64,000 bases of DNA, taken from Rhodoferax sp. OV413 (GTDB taxonomy: Bacteria; Pseudomonadota; Gammaproteobacteria; Burkholderiales; Burkholderiaceae_C). Shown piece after piece: positions 51,265 to 59,542 of this stretch; position 1 is the first letter of the stretch; the number at the start of each line of letters is the position of its first letter. The stretch spans positions 96,376-160,375 of the forward strand of contig NZ_FNJA01000001.1 in NCBI RefSeq assembly GCF_900104385.1, given 5' to 3'. A program made the translations under genes and the position numbers. The notes under the pieces are model-generated. The model did not search any database. It saw only the letters and a program-made list of their open reading frames with translations, and had not been told where the DNA came from.

Positions 51265-51271
51265 TCACCGG

Positions 51272-52024
51272 GTGAACTCCATCCTGAACATCTCTGCTTA
51301 CAAATTCGTCAACCTGCCAGACGCTCCTGCCCTGCGCGACCTGCTGCACGGCTGGGCACAAGAGCTGGAACTCAAAGGCACCATCCTGCTGGCTGGCGAG
51401 GGCATCAACCTTTTTCTGGCCGGGCCCGCAGACACGGTGCGCGGCTTTGTCGCTCGCCTGCACCAGGACGCCCGCTTTGCCGACATTGCACCCAAGGAAA
51501 GCTGGTCCGCCAGCCAGCCGTTCAAGAAGATGCTGGTCAAGGTCAAGAACGAAATCATCCGCATGGACCACCCGGCCATCCAGCCCGCCGCAGGCCGTGC
51601 GCCGGCCGTCAGCGCCGCCACGGTGAAGCGCTGGCTGGACCAGGGCGTGGACGACAACGGCCGCCCGGTGGTCACGCTGGATACGCGCAATGCCTTCGAG
51701 GTGGACCACGGCACGTTTGACGGTGCGATCGACTGGCGTATCGACAAATTCAGCCAGTTCCCGGCCGCTCTGAACGAACACAAGGCCGAGCTGGAAGGCA
51801 AAACCGTGGTCAGCTTCTGCACCGGCGGCATCCGCTGCGAAAAGGCCGCGATCCTGATGCGTGAAGTCGGGCTGGACAGCGTGTACCAGCTCGAAGGCGG
51901 CATCCTCAAATACTTCGAGGAAACCGATGGCGCGCACTACCACGGCAGCTGTTTCGTGTTTGACGAGCGGCGCACCCTAGAGGCGGATTTATCGGCCAGC
52001 GACCTGGCTGCTACAAAAATATGA
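51272..52024 (+). CDS. trhO: tRNA uridine(34) hydroxylase, rhodanese-like (TrhO/YceA)
   Basis: 250 residues from GTG 51272. N-terminal acylphosphatase-like domain ([18 protein letters not shown]) and rhodanese domain with active-site Cys183 in [10 protein letters not shown]. TrhO makes 5-hydroxyuridine at tRNA position 34. The usual C-terminal Cys-rich part is present only as the start [14 protein letters not shown]; the protein then ends in ASDLAATKI, the last five codons and stop lying in the following repeat. It may be shortened. Confidence 0.88.
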   Translation: MNSILNISAYKFVNLPDAPALRDLLHGWAQELELKGTILLAGEGINLFLAGPADTVRGFVARLHQDARFADIAPKESWSASQPFKKMLVKVKNEIIRMDHPAIQPAAGRAPAVSAATVKRWLDQGVDDNGRPVVTLDTRNAFEVDHGTFDGAIDWRIDKFSQFPAALNEHKAELEGKTVVSFCTGGIRCEKAAILMREVGLDSVYQLEGGILKYFEETDGAHYHGSCFVFDERRTLEADLSASDLAATKI

Positions 52025-52076
52025 GCTACTGGCGCAGGTGGTACCTGCGCTAGCAGCCAATTTCTTATAAATTCTG
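52009..52076. repeat. palindromic repeat family, copy R11
   Basis: GCTACTGGCGCAGG, loop TGGTA, CCTGCGCTAGCAGC: a 14-base stem with two mismatches, with AT flanks. It lies between convergent trhO and the CYTH gene and supplies the end of trhO. Probable bidirectional terminator. Confidence 0.75.
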
Positions 52077-52077
52077 G

Positions 52078-52536
52078 CTACCAGGCGCTGAACGGTGTGG
52101 TGGCCAGATTCGAGTTGAAATAGCGCGCGTCGTCGGTCACCTCGCGGCCCAGCCAGGCCGGATGTTCGAAGGCTTGGTCCTCAGCCGTCAGCTCGATCTC
52201 GGCCACCACCAAGCCGGCATTCAGGCCTTCAAACTCATCCACCTCCCAGCTAGACCCGGCATGCACCAGCACCCGGCGCAGCTTCTGGATGATCGGGCCC
52301 TCGCATAGCGCGAGTAACTGCTCGGCGTCCGCCAGCGGAATTTCGTATTCGAACTCGGCCCGGGTGGCGCCCTGGTTCGCGCCCTTGATGGTCAGAAAGC
52401 CCTGCGCGCCGGCTATGCGTACGCGCACCGTGCGCTGCTTGTCGCGGTTCAGATAGCCCTGGCTGAAGACCGTGCCGGCGCCTTGGCGCCAGTCGCTGCC
52501 GGTGACCAGGAATTTGCGTTCGATCTCAATCCCCAT
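52078..52536 (-). CDS. CYTH-domain protein (class IV cyclase / triphosphatase fold)
   Basis: 152 residues from ATG 52536 with AGAGGG upstream. The opening IEIERKFLV is the ExExK signature of CYTH proteins; VRVRIAGAQGFLTIKG and EYEIPLADAEQLL, EVDEFEGLNAGLVVAEIEL supply the tunnel-lining charged residues. Many such bacterial proteins are inorganic triphosphatases rather than cyclases. Overlaps the end of the MarR gene by 11 bases, so co-transcribed. Confidence 0.88.
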   Translation of the reverse strand: MGIEIERKFLVTGSDWRQGAGTVFSQGYLNRDKQRTVRVRIAGAQGFLTIKGANQGATRAEFEYEIPLADAEQLLALCEGPIIQKLRRVLVHAGSSWEVDEFEGLNAGLVVAEIELTAEDQAFEHPAWLGREVTDDARYFNSNLATTPFSAW

Positions 52537-53002
52537 GGGGTGCACCCTCTGCCGCTTCTGCCGCGCCCACGGCCATGCGTTCGATGTTGTCGTTCATCCG
52601 CGCCAGAAAGGCGCCGAACTGCGTAAGTTCTTCAGGCGTAAAGCCGGCCAGCGCCTGGCTGGTCAGCGTTTCCATCTGCCGCTTTGCCCGGGGCAGGCGC
52701 TCCGAGGCGGCGGCCGTCAGCGAAATCAGCCGGCTGCGTTTATCCTGCGGATCGGGCAGGCGCTCGACCAGTCCGTCGCGTTCCATGCGGTTCAGCAGTT
52801 GCGCCATGCTGGGCTGCTCGACCTGGGCGATACGTGCGAGCTCGGCCTGCGACAAGGCTTGGCCGTTCTTCAGGCTGACCAGCACCGGCAACTGCCCGGT
52901 AGCCAGGCCGTACGGCCGCAGCTCTACGTCGGCGAGCCGGTAGAAGCCGCGTGTCACCCGGCCCAGCAGCTTCATCGGATGGGGTACGTGCAATTCAGTC
53001 AT
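52526..53002 (-). CDS. MarR-family transcription regulator
   Basis: 158 residues. The winged helix is clear: LSQAELARIAQVEQPSMAQLL, then RMERDGLVERLPDPQDKRSRLI with the conserved DxRxR wing. It is divergent from an MFS exporter, the usual arrangement for a drug-responsive repressor, and two identical-type palindromes lie between the genes. Probable function: represses the exporter and itself until a small aromatic compound binds. Confidence 0.92.
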   Translation of the reverse strand: MTELHVPHPMKLLGRVTRGFYRLADVELRPYGLATGQLPVLVSLKNGQALSQAELARIAQVEQPSMAQLLNRMERDGLVERLPDPQDKRSRLISLTAAASERLPRAKRQMETLTSQALAGFTPEELTQFGAFLARMNDNIERMAVGAAEAAEGAPHGD

Positions 53003-53012
53003 GCGCCTCGAC

Positions 53013-53056
53013 TTGACAGTACATAGGAGGCTATATTAATATACATAGGAGCCTAT
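53013..53056 (+). promoter_or_regulatory. exporter promoter region with twin MarR operators
   Basis: TTGACA (-35) at 53013-53018 is followed by a very AT-rich -10 zone (TATATTAATATA). Two palindromes ATAGGAGGCTAT (53023-53034) and ATAGGAGCCTAT (53045-53056) have centres 22 bases apart, two helical turns, so two dimers would bind on one face and cover the core promoter. Confidence 0.7.
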
Positions 53057-53113
53057 TAAGAAATGTAAACATACCGCATCATAGGCACCCGCTCCCTGGG
53101 CTGCCATTCCCGA

Positions 53114-54403
53114 ATGCGTAACGACACCATGCCAACACCAAACTCTTCCTCCGCCGGCGCCGCGCCGGACACTTTTACCCCCTACCAGCGCTTCGTCGCC
53201 GGGTTGCTGGCGTTCCTGCAGTTCGCGGTGATTCTGGACTTCATGATCATGTCGCCGCTGGGCGCGCTGATCATGCCCACCCTGCAGATGTCGACCCAGC
53301 AGTTCGGTCTGGTGGTGTCGGCCTATGCATTCAGCGCCGGCGCGTCCGGGTTGCTGACGGCCGGCTTTGCCGACCGCTTTGACCGCAAGAAGCTGCTGCT
53401 GTTCTTCTACACCGGCTTTGTGCTGGGCACGCTGTGGTGCGGGCTGGCGCAGAGCTTCGAGTCGCTGCTGGCGGCACGCATCGTGACCGGCCTGTTTGGC
53501 GGTGTGATCGGCTCGGTGGTGCTGGCGATTGCCACCGATTTGTTCGCGCCGCAGCTGCGCGGCCGGGTGATGGGCGTGATCCAGACCGCCTTCGCCGCCA
53601 GCCAGGTGCTGGGCTTGCCGGCCGGGCTGTATCTGTCGAACCACTGGAACTGGCATGCGCCGTTCATCGCCATGGTGGTACTGGGCACCGTGGGCGGGCT
53701 GGTGATTGTCTGGCGCATGCAGCCGGTGGCCGACCACCTGGCAGTGCGCCAGGAAAAAAGCGCCTTTCTGCACCTGGTACACACCGTGGCCGATCCGCGC
53801 TACCTGGCGGCGTTTGCCACCACCGCGCTGCTGACCACCGGCGGCTTCATGCTGATGCCCTTCAGCAGCGCGTTCACGGTGCACAACCTGGGCATCCCGC
53901 TGGAGCGGCTGCCCACCATCTACCTGATCACCGGCATGTGCACCATCTTCATCGGGCCGCTGGTTGGCAAGGCCGCCGACGCCTGGGGCAAGCTGCCGGT
54001 GTTCTTTGCGGGCAGTGCGCTGACTATCGTGATGGTGCTGGTCTACACCCACCTGCAGGCGGTGCCGTTTGCGGTGCTGGTGCTGGTCAACGTGGTGCTG
54101 TTCGTCGGCATCTTCTCACGCATGATCCCGTTCCAGGCGCTGGTCAGCTCGGTGCCTGATGCCACGCAGCGTGGCTCGTTCAACGCCATCAATGCGGCGA
54201 TCCAGCAGCTGTCGGGCGGCGTAGCGTCCTTGGTGGCCGGGCACATCGTGTCTTTCGGCGCCGATGGCAAGCTGCAGCACTTCCCGGTGGTCGGCTATGT
54301 GGTGGTGGCGTCGACCCTGGTGGCAGCCAGCCTGGCGTGGCGGGTGCACAAAGGCTTGCAGCAGCGCAGTGCTGCCCCGATGCCACAGAGCGCTGCGGGC
54401 TAA
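53114..54403 (+). CDS. MFS efflux transporter (DHA1 type)
   Basis: 429 residues from ATG 53114; ATG 53129 is an equal choice, neither having a clear ribosome-binding site. Twelve membrane helices. The family motif after helix 2 appears as GFADRFDRKKLLL (G-x-x-x-D-R-x-G-R-K type), and motif C region is AASQVLGLPAGLYLS. The drug/H+ antiporter group fits the MarR regulation. A hairpin-forming repeat follows its stop. Confidence 0.9.
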   Translation: MRNDTMPTPNSSSAGAAPDTFTPYQRFVAGLLAFLQFAVILDFMIMSPLGALIMPTLQMSTQQFGLVVSAYAFSAGASGLLTAGFADRFDRKKLLLFFYTGFVLGTLWCGLAQSFESLLAARIVTGLFGGVIGSVVLAIATDLFAPQLRGRVMGVIQTAFAASQVLGLPAGLYLSNHWNWHAPFIAMVVLGTVGGLVIVWRMQPVADHLAVRQEKSAFLHLVHTVADPRYLAAFATTALLTTGGFMLMPFSSAFTVHNLGIPLERLPTIYLITGMCTIFIGPLVGKAADAWGKLPVFFAGSALTIVMVLVYTHLQAVPFAVLVLVNVVLFVGIFSRMIPFQALVSSVPDATQRGSFNAINAAIQQLSGGVASLVAGHIVSFGADGKLQHFPVVGYVVVASTLVAASLAWRVHKGLQQRSAAPMPQSAAG

Positions 54404-54473
54404 CTGCTATTAAAAAAATAGCCGCTAGCGCAGACAGTACCTGCGCTAGCGGCCTATTTCTTATAAATTTCTA
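54404..54473. repeat. palindromic repeat family, copy R12, best hairpin
   Basis: Perfect 13-bp stem GCCGCTAGCGCAG / CTGCGCTAGCGGC (54421-54433 and 54441-54453) with a 7-base loop, extended by AAATAG and CTATTT. It lies exactly between the stops of the convergent exporter and pirin genes. Very likely a bidirectional terminator. Confidence 0.8.
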
Positions 54474-55352
54474 GGCGGAGGGCCGGCGCTCGGGCAGCGG
54501 GATGAATTCCGCATCGCCGGGCACGGGCGCCATGCGCTGGGCCCGCCAGTCTTCCTCGGCCTGCTGGATGCGCTGCTTGCTGCTGGAGACGAAGTTCCAG
54601 CTGATGAAGCGGTGGCCGTCCAGCGCGTCACCACCCAGCACCACCAGGCGAACGGCGGACGGGGCACAGATCTGCGTGGACTGGCCGGGTGTCAGCAGCG
54701 CCAGCGTATGGGCTGGCAGCAGCGTGCCGTCTATTTCCACATCGCCATCTACCGGGTACACCGCCAGCTCCTGCGCCAGCGGCGGCAGCTCCAGCAGGCC
54801 GCCGGTGGGCAGTGCAATGTCCAGGTAAATGGTGGGTGCGAAAGTGGCGACCGGCGAGGTCTGGCCCCAAGCCTGGCCGATCAGCACGCGCACATCGGCG
54901 TCGCCCACCGTCAGCTCGGGAATCGTGTCGGCCGGCGTATGGGTAAAACTGGGTTCGACTTCCTCGAAGGCCTGCGGCAGCGCCGCCCACAGCTGGATGC
55001 CGTGGTTTACGTAGGTGGAGTCTTTGAGCGCTGGAGACTGGCGCTCGGAATGCACAATGCCGCGCCCGGCGGTCATCCAGTTGATGGCGCCCGGCTCGAT
55101 GAGTTGCACCGAGCCCAGGCTGTCGCGGTGCATCATCGCACCTTCGAATAAATAAGTGACCGTGGCCAGCCCGATATGCGGATGTGGCCGCACATCGTGG
55201 CCGGCGCCCGGCAAAACAGTAACCGGACCGAAGTGGTCGAAAAACAGGAACGGGCCAACCGACTGGCGCGCCGCCGAGGGCAGGAAGCGGCGGACCAGAA
55301 AGCCGCCGCCCAGGTCCTTGGCGTGGCCTGTCAGTTGTGATGCGATACCCAT
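54471..55352 (-). CDS. pirin-family protein
   Basis: 293 residues. The cupin with metal ligands is visible in RPHPHIGLATVTYLFEGAMMHRDSLG and the pirin phrase INWMTAGRGIVHSERQSP. C-terminal pirin domain (GLLELPPLAQELAVYPVDGD). Pirins bind iron; some are quercetin dioxygenases, others redox-sensing cofactors. Fourth gene of the minus-strand operon pirin-DoxX-flavodoxin-pirin. Its TAG stop touches repeat R12. Confidence 0.9.
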   Translation of the reverse strand: MGIASQLTGHAKDLGGGFLVRRFLPSAARQSVGPFLFFDHFGPVTVLPGAGHDVRPHPHIGLATVTYLFEGAMMHRDSLGSVQLIEPGAINWMTAGRGIVHSERQSPALKDSTYVNHGIQLWAALPQAFEEVEPSFTHTPADTIPELTVGDADVRVLIGQAWGQTSPVATFAPTIYLDIALPTGGLLELPPLAQELAVYPVDGDVEIDGTLLPAHTLALLTPGQSTQICAPSAVRLVVLGGDALDGHRFISWNFVSSSKQRIQQAEEDWRAQRMAPVPGDAEFIPLPERRPSA

Positions 55353-55387
55353 GGCCCGGCTCCTGTTTTTAAATTCAGTCTGACAGC

Positions 55388-55942
55388 TTAACCGCGAAAC
55401 TTGGTGGCGATTTCGGCCACGCGCTTGCCGAACAGGCTGGCGGTTTCCAGGTCGCCCGGCAGCATTTCGGCTGCGCTGGCATCCGATGGCGACTGGGCCA
55501 TGGCGCCGCTGAAGGTGCCCAGGTAGCCCACGTCATTGCGCTGGGCGGCCTTGCTGTTGGCCGGCATTTGCGCCGTGCCCACCCACACGCCGCCGTGCTG
55601 CATCGCCAGGGTGATCAGGTACTGGATGGTCGACAGCTTGTCGCCGTTCATCGACGCGCTATTGGTGAAGCCGGCGAAGATCTTGTCCTTCCAGGCCTGG
55701 CCGAACCAGGGCTTGCTGGACGCGTCGGCAAACTTCTTGAACTGCCAGCTGACCATGCCCATGTAGGTGGGCGAGCCCATGATGATGGCATCGGCCGCGG
55801 CCAGGGTTTCCCAAGCGCCTTCGGCCAGGTTGCCGTCGGCATCGATGGGCACCAGGGTAGCACCAGCGCCTTCGGCAACCGATTGCGCCATGCGCAGGGT
55901 GTGGCCGTAGCCGGAATGGAATACAACAGCGATTTTTGCCAT
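55388..55942 (-). CDS. flavodoxin-fold NAD(P)H:quinone oxidoreductase (WrbA-like)
   Basis: 184 residues from ATG 55942. FMN-binding loop FHSGYGHTLRMAQSVAEGA, then GSPTYMGMVSWQFKKF and FTNSASMNGDKLSTI. Two-electron reduction of quinones to avoid radical formation is the likely role. Its neighbours (pirins, DoxX) fit quinone or electrophile stress. Third gene of the LysR-controlled operon. Confidence 0.88.
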   Translation of the reverse strand: MAKIAVVFHSGYGHTLRMAQSVAEGAGATLVPIDADGNLAEGAWETLAAADAIIMGSPTYMGMVSWQFKKFADASSKPWFGQAWKDKIFAGFTNSASMNGDKLSTIQYLITLAMQHGGVWVGTAQMPANSKAAQRNDVGYLGTFSGAMAQSPSDASAAEMLPGDLETASLFGKRVAEIATKFRG

Positions 55943-56006
55943 ACAAACTTTCAAAAAAGTGGAGGGAGATTAAACCAAGGGCACACGGGAAATACTGTAA
56001 CGGAGC

Positions 56007-56411
56007 TTATTTACGGCCATCCAGGCTCCAGGCGCCGGGGCCCCAGGCCGCCAGGGTCAGCAAGCCACCGATGACGGCAATGTTCTTGATGAACAGCAGT
56101 TGGGTCACCATGACGGCCTCGGCGGGCACGGCCCAGAACGCGTGGAAGAAGATGCTGGCCGCCAGGGTGAAGGCCGCCAGAATCAGCGCTGCCCAGCGGG
56201 TACCCAGGCCAAAGATCAATGCCAGGCCACCGCCGACTTCGACCACGATGGCCAGGGCCGCGCCCAGCGTGGGAAACGGCAGGCCGACCGAGCCGATATA
56301 GCCCACAGTGCCGGCAAAGCCGGTGATCTTGCTGATGCCCGCGGGCAGGAACAACACGGCCAGCAGCAGACGGCCCAGCAGGCTCAGGGGATTTTGGAGA
56401 GATGCAAACAT
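56007..56411 (-). CDS. DoxX-family membrane protein
   Basis: 134 residues, four membrane helices. LLGRLLLAVLFLPAGISKI and FPTLGAALAIVVEVGGGLAL are typical of DoxX. Function unclear; often linked to redox or oxidative stress membrane complexes. It lies between two redox-associated genes, 39 bases after the upstream pirin. Confidence 0.88.
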   Translation of the reverse strand: MFASLQNPLSLLGRLLLAVLFLPAGISKITGFAGTVGYIGSVGLPFPTLGAALAIVVEVGGGLALIFGLGTRWAALILAAFTLAASIFFHAFWAVPAEAVMVTQLLFIKNIAVIGGLLTLAAWGPGAWSLDGRK

Positions 56412-56450
56412 GGAATTTCCTTCGGTTAAATAGGGAGACGGTTAAAAAAT

Positions 56451-57152
56451 TCAGGCAGCCAGGTCAAACACCAGAACCTCGGCTTGTTTGCCGTGGCGCA
56501 GTGTCAACGCAGACTCGTTTTCGATCAAGGCCGCATCGCCGGTAGACAGTGCGGTGCCATTGACTTCCAGCGCACCGCTGACCAGGTGCACATAGCTCTT
56601 GCGGGCCGGGTTCAGCGCCAGCGTAGCCGACTCGTCGCCGTCCAGCAAACCCGCATACAGCGCCGCGTCGGCGTGGATGGTCACCGAATCCTGGGCGCCG
56701 TCGGGCGACGCCACCAGGCGCAGCGTGCCACGCTTTTCGCTCTCGGCAAAGCTCTTTTGCTCGTAGCTGGGCTGGATGCCTTTCACATTCGGTTCGATCC
56801 AGATTTGCAGGAAATGCGTGCTTGCATTGTCGGCATGGTTGAACTCGCTGTGCTGGACGCCGCGGCCGGCGCTCATGCGCTGCACGTCACCGGGCGGAAT
56901 GGCTTTGACATTGCCCATGGTGTCGCGGTGCGCCAGTTCGCCTTGCAGCACGTAGCTGATGATTTCCATGTCGCGGTGGCCGTGGGTGCCAAAGCCGGCG
57001 CCGGGGGTGATGGTGTCTTCGTTGATCACCCGCAAATTGCCCCAACCCATGTACTTGGGGTCCATGTAGCCGGCGAACGAAAAGCTGTGGTGGGACTTGA
57101 GCCAACCATGGTCTGCGTGGCCGCGGTCTTGGGATTTACGAATGGTCAACAT
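56451..57152 (-). CDS. pirin-family protein (YhaK-like)
   Basis: 233 residues from ATG 57152 with AAGGAGC upstream. Cupin metal ligands in GFGTHGHRDMEIISYVLQGE and HRDTMG, and MSAGRGVQHSEFNH. YhaK is a redox-sensitive pirin relative with quercetinase-type fold. First gene of the four-gene operon, divergent from the LysR gene that probably controls it. Confidence 0.9.
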   Translation of the reverse strand: MLTIRKSQDRGHADHGWLKSHHSFSFAGYMDPKYMGWGNLRVINEDTITPGAGFGTHGHRDMEIISYVLQGELAHRDTMGNVKAIPPGDVQRMSAGRGVQHSEFNHADNASTHFLQIWIEPNVKGIQPSYEQKSFAESEKRGTLRLVASPDGAQDSVTIHADAALYAGLLDGDESATLALNPARKSYVHLVSGALEVNGTALSTGDAALIENESALTLRHGKQAEVLVFDLAA

Positions 57153-57230
57153 AAAAGCTCCTTGGTGTGGTGAGGACCCGCTTGCCGAATCCATGGACTG
57201 AACTTTAGGCCTTAGGTGGGTTCCTGCAGT

Positions 57231-57246
57231 CCATCGCATTTGATGG
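57231..57246. promoter_or_regulatory. inverted repeat in the LysR/pirin divergent region
   Basis: CCATC, six bases, GATGG, 37 bases before the LysR start and 79 before the pirin start. Position and dyad fit a LysR binding site. Confidence 0.4.
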
Positions 57247-57282
57247 CATCATTCGAATAATTTCAATGGAAGTTGATCGACC

Positions 57283-58224
57283 ATGCAAACAGCCCGCGAT
57301 GTACTGACGCCCGACGCCCTCTCCATGCTGGTCACCATCCACGCCCAGGGCAGCTTTGCCGCCGCCGCGCGCAGCCTGGGCATGGTACCCAGCGCCCTGA
57401 CCTACCGGGTGCGCAATATCGAAGACGCGCTGGACGTGCTGCTGTTCGACCGCAGTTCGCGCCAGGCCAAGCTCACCGTGGCCGGGGCCGAGCTGCTACG
57501 CGAAGGCCAGCGCCTGCTGGAAGAGATCGACGCGGTGGCGAACCGGGTCAAGCGCGTGGCCACCGGCTGGGAGCCGCAGCTGACGATTGCTGTCGACAGC
57601 GTCATCTCGCGCTCCACGATCATGGAGCTGTGCGAAGCCTTTTTTGCCATGAGCCCGCCAACTCGCGTCAAGATCCGCGAAGAGGTGCTGCACGGCACGC
57701 TGGACGCATTGGTCACCGGCCAGGCCGACTTGTCGATTGGCGTGGCGATGCAAAGCATATCGAACAGCAACATCCTGAGCGAGGTACTGGGCACGATGGA
57801 CTTCATCTTCGCCGTGGCGCCGCACCACCCGCTGGCTAACATGCCCGAGCCTCTGAGCGACACCTTGATCGAAAAACACCGGGCGGTCGCCGTGGCCGAC
57901 TCGGCGCAGCGCGGTAATACGCTGACCTTCGGCCTGCTGGGCGGGCAGGATGTGTTCACCGTGCCCAGCATGCGCGCCAAGCTGGAAGCCCAGTTGCGCG
58001 GCCTGGGCTGCGGCTTTTTACCCGAAGGCCTGGCCCGGCCCTATCTGGAAACCGGACGCCTGGTCAGCCGCACCGTAGAACGGCCGTCACGCGTCATCAG
58101 CAGCAGCTACGCCTGGCGTGCCGAAGCCGGCAGCACCCATGGCCGGGCCTTGCAATGGTGGCTGCAGCAGCTGAAAAGCCCGGCCACCCGCACCGCGCTG
58201 CTGGAGCGCCAGCAAAGCAATTGA
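57283..58224 (+). CDS. LysR-family transcription regulator
   Basis: 313 residues. N-terminal helix-turn-helix ALSMLVTIHAQGSFAAAARS followed by the LysR substrate-binding domain (VDSVISRSTIMELCEAFF). Divergent from the pirin/DoxX/flavodoxin/pirin operon, which is the classic layout for a LysR activator; a redox or quinone ligand is likely by context. Confidence 0.92.
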   Translation: MQTARDVLTPDALSMLVTIHAQGSFAAAARSLGMVPSALTYRVRNIEDALDVLLFDRSSRQAKLTVAGAELLREGQRLLEEIDAVANRVKRVATGWEPQLTIAVDSVISRSTIMELCEAFFAMSPPTRVKIREEVLHGTLDALVTGQADLSIGVAMQSISNSNILSEVLGTMDFIFAVAPHHPLANMPEPLSDTLIEKHRAVAVADSAQRGNTLTFGLLGGQDVFTVPSMRAKLEAQLRGLGCGFLPEGLARPYLETGRLVSRTVERPSRVISSSYAWRAEAGSTHGRALQWWLQQLKSPATRTALLERQQSN

Positions 58225-58228
58225 AACG

Positions 58229-58335
58229 GTGGCTCACCCCCAGGCTGCGCTTCGCTGCGCCCCCCTTGCAGGGGGGCGATGCCAGCGGCCCGGCAAAGCC
58301 GGTTCCACGGCATCTTCGGGGCAGACAGGGGTGCT
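58229..58335. repeat. Comamonadaceae-type GC-rich intergenic hairpin repeat
   Basis: Three hairpins in a row: GGCTGCGCTTCGCTGCGCC; CGCCCCCC-TTGCA-GGGGGGCG (8-bp perfect stem, 58258-58278); CCGGC-AAA-GCCGG. From memory, this element is frequent between genes in Comamonadaceae. It lies just after the LysR stop and could terminate that transcript. Confidence 0.65.
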
Positions 58336-58459
58336 AATGCACGTTGTGCGGTATCCGGTAATCGACCCCGTATGCTTGCCCTGCCCATTCCGGGTGCCGA
58401 CTGCGTGTAGAGTGTGTCTGGTCGATTACCTGTAGCCACTTCATAGAAAACCAAAACAT

Positions 58460-59530
58460 ATGACATCCAAACCCAGTGCTACCGCTCCCCGCCAAATCGC
58501 CGTGATCGGAGCCGGCATGGCCGGCATCGCCTGCGCCCGCACGCTGGCACAGGCCGGGCACAACGTATCGGTGTTTGACAAGAGCCGCGGCGTGGCCGGG
58601 CGCATGGCCACCCGCAGCACCAGCTTTGGCACGTTTGACCACGGCGCCCAGTACTTCACGGTGCGCGATCCGCGCTTTGCGCTGGCCCTGGAAACCGCCA
58701 AGGGCGTGAGTAAGCCCTGGAGCGCCAACTCGGTCCGCGTGCTCGACACTTTTGGCCGCGTGGCCGCTGCCGCCCTGCCCTCGCGCGAACCGCACTGGGT
58801 GCCGGCACCCGGCATGAGCGCGCTGGTCAAGCACTGGGCCACGCCCCTGGTAGAAGACGGCCGGGTCGAACTCGAAACCCAGGTCACGCGCATCGAACGC
58901 GACCCCTTGAACAAAAAACAGTGGCAGCTGCGCACCACCGGCATGCCTGGCGCCCCGGACGCGCAGCATGTGTTCTCCGGTTTTGACGCCGTGATCCTGG
59001 CCATGCCGCATCCACAGGTGCAAAACCTGCTGCAGAACTCGGCCCAAGCTGCCCGGCTGGTGCGCGACATCCACCACGTACAGGTCGCCCCCTGCTGGAC
59101 GCTGATGCTGGCGTTTCCACAGGCCATCCAGCCGAACCTGGCCCACCTGGGCCCGCAGTGGAATGCCGCCCGCAGCACCCACCACCGCATCTCCTGGCTG
59201 GCGCGCGAATCCAGCAAACCCGGCCGCGCCGGTGTGGAGCGCTGGACTGTGCAAGCCAGCCCCGCCTGGTCGCACGAACACCTGGAAGACGACAGCGCCC
59301 GGGTGCAGGCCAAGCTGCTCAAGGCCTTTACCGAAGTCACAGGCATCCGTGCCGAACCGGCCCATGCCGCGGTGCACCGCTGGCGCTATGCGCAGACCGT
59401 GCAGCCCCTGGGCCGCAGCCATCTGTGGGATGAAAAGTCCAACATCGGCGCCTGCGGCGACTGGTGCATAGGCCACCGGGTGGAAGACGCGTTCATCTCC
59501 GGCCTGGAGATGGCGCTGGCCATTGCCTGA
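58460..59530 (+). CDS. renalase-like FAD-dependent oxidoreductase
   Basis: 356 residues. FAD-binding GxGxxG is IAVIGAGMAGIACARTL, followed by VFDKSRGVAGRMATR with the Arg pair typical of the renalase/amine-oxidase group, and GTFDHGAQYFTVR. C-terminal FAD motif GACGDWCIGHRVEDAFISG. Bacterial renalase oxidises isomeric dihydro-NAD(P) that would inhibit dehydrogenases. Substrate inferred from family only. Confidence 0.88.
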   Translation: MTSKPSATAPRQIAVIGAGMAGIACARTLAQAGHNVSVFDKSRGVAGRMATRSTSFGTFDHGAQYFTVRDPRFALALETAKGVSKPWSANSVRVLDTFGRVAAAALPSREPHWVPAPGMSALVKHWATPLVEDGRVELETQVTRIERDPLNKKQWQLRTTGMPGAPDAQHVFSGFDAVILAMPHPQVQNLLQNSAQAARLVRDIHHVQVAPCWTLMLAFPQAIQPNLAHLGPQWNAARSTHHRISWLARESSKPGRAGVERWTVQASPAWSHEHLEDDSARVQAKLLKAFTEVTGIRAEPAHAAVHRWRYAQTVQPLGRSHLWDEKSNIGACGDWCIGHRVEDAFISGLEMALAIA

Positions 59531-59542
59531 GCGGACTTGACG

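Noticed and set aside
58427..58448. CTGTAGCCACTTCATAG as a fourth copy of the two-component operator
   Set aside because: Only one half-site is similar; the other arm lacks GCGACAG and the dyad is lost.
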